Origin: Bacilli bacterium
GTDB taxonomy: Bacteria > Bacillota_I > Bacilli_A > RF39 > UBA660
Reading direction: 5' to 3'
Assembly: GCA_016296435.1 (NCBI GenBank)
Contig: JAEDJI010000035.1
Span: 1 to 8,167 of the forward strand
Length of the DNA stretch: 8,167 nucleotides
Shown: positions 6,011 through 8,167 of the stretch, piece after piece
How positions within the stretch are numbered: position 1 is the stretch's first letter
Layout of the letters: each line of letters begins with the position of its first letter
Made by a program: the position numbers and the translations under genes
The notes under the pieces: model-generated
Told to the model about the DNA's origin: nothing
The model's input: the letters and a program-made list of their open reading frames with translations, nothing else
Databases searched by the model: none

Positions 6011-7966
6011 ATGAAAAAAACAACAAAAATAGTATTAAAAACATTAATATATATTATCACATTCATTGCAATATGCAACATATTCGGTTACATATATGCA
6101 CTTATAACACCAAAACTAGACATAAAAAGTGCAAATAAATTTTACCTATATGACAATAAACAAGAACTAATATTCCAAGGAAATGGCAATGAAGAATGGA
6201 TAAATCTAAAAGAAATGGGAACATACATAAAACAAGCAACTATATCAGTTGAAGACAAAAACTTTTATAAACATAAAGGATTTGACTATTTAAGAATTAC
6301 CAAAGCCATGTTAGAAAACATAAAACAAAAAGAAATAGTACAAGGAGCATCCACTATAACACAACAATATGCAAGAAATTTATTCCTAGATTTCTCAAAA
6401 AGTTGGAAAAGAAAATGGAAAGAAATGTGGATAACATTCGAATTAGAAGTCCACTACACAAAAGATGAAATACTCGAAGGATATCTAAATACTATTAACT
6501 ATGGTCATGGAATGTATGGAATAGCAAATGCCAGCAAGTATTACTTTGATAAAGACGTAAAAGATCTTACATTAGCACAAGCAGCAATACTTGCAGGAAT
6601 ACCAAATTCACCCGCAAATTACTCCCCAAAAGACAATTTTGAAAAATCAAAAATAAGACAAGAAATAGTATTGGAAAGAATGTATAAAAATAAATATATA
6701 ACAAAAGAACAATATGAAAATGCAAAAAATGAAAAAATAGAAATATCAACAAATAATAATAAAAATAATTTAACATCTCTACTATACTACTACGACGCAA
6801 CCATGGACGAACTATATAACTTAAAAGAAATCCCAAAAAGCTATTTAGAAACAAAAGGAATAAAAATATATACATCACTAGATATAAATGCCCAAAAAAC
6901 ACTAGAAGAATCAAACATAAAAATAACTGAAAAAAACTCTCAAACTGCAAAAGTCATGATGGACTCAAAAACTGGTGGCGTCCTAGGATTAATCGGAGGA
7001 ATAGATTACGGATACTCACAATATAATCGTGCAACAAATGCAAAAAGACAACCAGGTTCAACAGTAAAACCATTCTTATACTACAGAGCAATAGAAAAAG
7101 GATTTACATCAACAACAAAATTTTTAAGTAATGAAACAACTTTTAATTTCGACAACAACTCCACTTATTCCCCAAAAAACTATGGTAATATATATGCAGA
7201 AAAAGAAATAACCTTAGCAGCAGCATTAGCCTACTCTGATAACATATTTGCAGTAAAAACACACCTTTTTCTAGGACAAGATGAATTGGTTGAAACACTT
7301 AAAAAAGTAGGAATAAATGAAGAAATAAAAGAATTACCATCAATTCCTCTAGGAACATTTGAAACAAATCCATTAAATCTAGCTTCTGCATACTCAACAC
7401 TCTCAAATGAAGGCAAAAAAGTAACACCACACTTTATAGAAAAAATAGAAGATATAAATGGTAATATTTTATATGAAAAAAAATATAAAGAAGAACAAAT
7501 TCTAGACCCTGCAATTACATTTATAATAAGCGATCTATTAACAGGTTCATATGACAAAGAATTAGTAGATTATACATACCCAACCTGTTACAGCATGATC
7601 CCAGACCTAACAAAAAAATATGCCTTAAAAAGCGGAAGCACAGATACAGATTCATGGATAATAGGTTACACAAAAGACTATGTACTAGTATCTTGGGCAG
7701 GATATGACGACAACAAAAACATATCAAACAAAATAGTAACAGACAATAAAAAATCATGGTCATATGCCATGGAAAAATATTTAAAAGACAAAGAAAACAC
7801 ATGGTATAAAATACCAAAAACAGTAATCGGAGTTCTAGTAGACCCAATAACCGGAGAACCTGCAAACCAAAACAGTAAACATAAAAAAATACTATATTAT
7901 ATAAATGGTACAGAACCAAAAGGAGAAACAAATGATAAAAAAGAAAACGAAGAAAAACACAATTGA
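6011..7966 (+). CDS. Class A penicillin-binding protein (bifunctional glycosyltransferase/transpeptidase)
   Basis: This enzyme polymerises lipid II into glycan strands and cross-links the stem peptides at the outer face of the membrane. The 651-residue protein has a short cytosolic N-terminus and one membrane anchor (about residues 8-32). A GT51 glycosyltransferase domain follows, with EDKNFYKHKG (81-90, catalytic Glu81), GASTITQQ (112-119), the RKWKE block (134-138), KDEILEGYLN (151-160) and AAILAGIPNSP (191-201). The transpeptidase domain has the SxxK nucleophile Ser350-Thr-Val-Lys353 in QPGSTVKPF, the SxN triad Ser409-Asp-Asn411, and the third motif as Lys540-Ser-Gly542 (KSG in place of KTG, a tolerated variant). 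Both active sites appear intact. A short polar tail (about 635-651) ends the protein, with no PASTA or FN3 domains. It is transcribed away from the minus-strand cluster, and its C-terminal codons overlap the next gene by 35 bases. I cannot say which PBP paralogue (PbpF, PBP1a/1b, PBP2c types) it equals. Confidence 0.95.
   Translation: MKKTTKIVLKTLIYIITFIAICNIFGYIYALITPKLDIKSANKFYLYDNKQELIFQGNGNEEWINLKEMGTYIKQATISVEDKNFYKHKGFDYLRITKAMLENIKQKEIVQGASTITQQYARNLFLDFSKSWKRKWKEMWITFELEVHYTKDEILEGYLNTINYGHGMYGIANASKYYFDKDVKDLTLAQAAILAGIPNSPANYSPKDNFEKSKIRQEIVLERMYKNKYITKEQYENAKNEKIEISTNNNKNNLTSLLYYYDATMDELYNLKEIPKSYLETKGIKIYTSLDINAQKTLEESNIKITEKNSQTAKVMMDSKTGGVLGLIGGIDYGYSQYNRATNAKRQPGSTVKPFLYYRAIEKGFTSTTKFLSNETTFNFDNNSTYSPKNYGNIYAEKEITLAAALAYSDNIFAVKTHLFLGQDELVETLKKVGINEEIKELPSIPLGTFETNPLNLASAYSTLSNEGKKVTPHFIEKIEDINGNILYEKKYKEEQILDPAITFIISDLLTGSYDKELVDYTYPTCYSMIPDLTKKYALKSGSTDTDSWIIGYTKDYVLVSWAGYDDNKNISNKIVTDNKKSWSYAMEKYLKDKENTWYKIPKTVIGVLVDPITGEPANQNSKHKKILYYINGTEPKGETNDKKENEEKHN
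7919..7926 (+). promoter_or_regulatory. Ribosome binding site of the 63-residue gene, inside the PBP gene
   Basis: AAAGGAGA with an AGGAG core lies five bases before ATG 7932, near ideal in sequence and spacing. It is embedded in the last 50 bases of the PBP reading frame. It decides the start at 7932 over the in-frame ATG at 7905, which has no comparable site. Confidence 0.8.
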
Positions 7967-8123
7967 TATCAATCAAGAATATTTATATTATCTAATGAAT
8001 GATTTAGGTCTTCTAAACGAACGCGAATTATATGAAGCAAACATAACTAGTGAAGAATGGGAAAATCCAACTGAACAAACATTAGAACGTCTTGAAATAT
8101 ATAAACAAACAAGAAAAAAATAA
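7932..8123 (+). CDS. Hypothetical 63-residue protein overlapping the PBP gene
   Basis: I do not recognise this protein. It starts with a basic stretch (MIKKKTKKN, 1-9). A probable helix follows (about 14-35, with EYLYYLMNDLGLLNERELYEA), then NITSEEWENPTEQTLERLEIYK (37-58), predicted to be helical after a turn at Asn-Pro, and a basic end (QTRKK). There is no membrane segment, no cysteine and no known motif. Overall it looks like a small, soluble, mainly alpha-helical cytosolic protein. The near-ideal Shine-Dalgarno inside the PBP gene and the 35-base overlap argue that it is translated and coupled to the PBP. A palindromic terminator starts inside its last codons. It could be a PBP partner or just an operon passenger; nothing in the sequence decides this. 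Confidence 0.8.
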   Translation: MIKKKTKKNTIDINQEYLYYLMNDLGLLNERELYEANITSEEWENPTEQTLERLEIYKQTRKK

Positions 8124-8142
8124 TCAAATTGATTATTTTTTT
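8114..8142 (+). terminator. Bidirectional AT-rich intrinsic terminator
   Basis: Positions 8114-8125 (AAAAAAATAATC) and 8131-8142 (GATTATTTTTTT) are perfect inverted repeats of 12 bases around the loop AAATT. Read on either strand, the stem ends in a run of seven T, as expected for a terminator shared by convergent genes. It has only one G-C pair, so its strength is uncertain. The left arm includes the TAA stop of the 63-residue gene. Confidence 0.65.
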
Positions 8143-8167
8143 ATATTCTCAATTATTTCAACAAAAT
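8133..8167 (-). CDS. Possible C-terminal end of a convergent gene, cut by the window edge
   Basis: Reading in from the right edge on the minus strand, one frame (first full codon at 8165) gives FVEIIENIKK and then a TAA stop (8135-8133). The composition is like an ordinary helical C-terminus, and the palindromic terminator at 8114-8142 would serve it. Ten open codons can easily occur by chance, so this is only a suggestion and no family can be assigned. Confidence 0.3.
   Translation of the reverse strand, partial: FVEIIENIKK

Noticed and set aside
5881..6081. Hydrophobic 66-codon minus-strand frame spanning the divergent region
   Set aside because: It runs across both promoter candidates and the start of the PBP gene, and its Phe/Ile/Tyr-rich composition is what AT-rich non-coding DNA gives.
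6567..6950. Open minus-strand frame of 127 codons within the PBP gene
   Set aside because: Its Leu/Phe-rich product is the mirror of A-rich coding DNA; the plus strand here encodes clear GT51 and linker sequence.
7231..7976. Two overlapping minus-strand open frames at the PBP 3' end
   Set aside because: They are shadows of the transpeptidase domain with no supporting start sites or recognisable motifs.
1..8167. Alternative genetic code (TGA as tryptophan), considered because of the AT-rich Mollicutes-like composition
   Set aside because: Conserved tryptophans are TGG (both in SpoIIR NWWC), and TGA serves as the stop for spoIIR and the DUF1934-like gene at the expected protein lengths.
1..8167. 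Mobile element, phage, CRISPR or defence system
   Set aside because: No transposase, integrase, repeat-spacer array, terminal inverted repeats or abrupt change in composition was seen; all recognised genes are core functions.

Overview
The window looks like core chromosome of a low-GC, walled, probably endospore-forming Firmicute of the class Bacilli in the broad sense (Bacillales, Erysipelotrichia-like or RF39-like gut lineages). The reasons are: the DNA is very AT-rich by eye; there is an RNA polymerase delta subunit (RpoE), which is typical of Bacilli; there is SpoIIR, a protein specific to endospore formers; there is a class A penicillin-binding protein, so a peptidoglycan wall; and the standard bacterial code is used (TGG for Trp inside the SpoIIR NWWC motif, TGA as a stop for two genes), which argues against mycoplasma-type Mollicutes. 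No species can be named from this sequence.

Layout. A minus-strand block fills positions 7-5911. In transcription order it holds a small DUF1934/YwiB-like protein (5911-5561), rpoE (5475-5038), prfA (5024-3963), prmC (3973-3161), spoIIR (3120-2596), a clear intrinsic terminator (2589-2536), then secA (2502-7). Divergent from it, across a 99-base shared control region (5912-6010), lies a plus-strand pair: a class A PBP (6011-7966) and an overlapping 63-residue protein of unknown function (7932-8123). A palindromic, AT-only terminator at 8114-8142 ends the pair and may also serve a convergent gene that enters from the right edge.

How the genes fit together. RpoE tunes RNA polymerase recycling. 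RF1 (prfA) ends translation at UAA/UAG, and PrmC, encoded by the overlapping next gene, methylates the RF1 GGQ glutamine. SpoIIR is the forespore signal that leads to pro-sigma-E processing. SecA drives protein export. The PBP polymerises and cross-links peptidoglycan. From memory, rpoE and prfA-prmC-spoIIR also lie in one neighbourhood in Bacillus subtilis but are separated there by several genes, so this looks like a compacted form of that region with secA added downstream.

No tRNA, rRNA, CRISPR array, insertion sequence or phage gene was seen, and no stretch longer than 300 bases lacks a gene. The window is mostly ordinary housekeeping DNA. The points most worth a second look are the spoIIR-secA junction, where a terminator sits almost on top of the secA start, and the unrecognised 63-residue protein translationally tied to the PBP.
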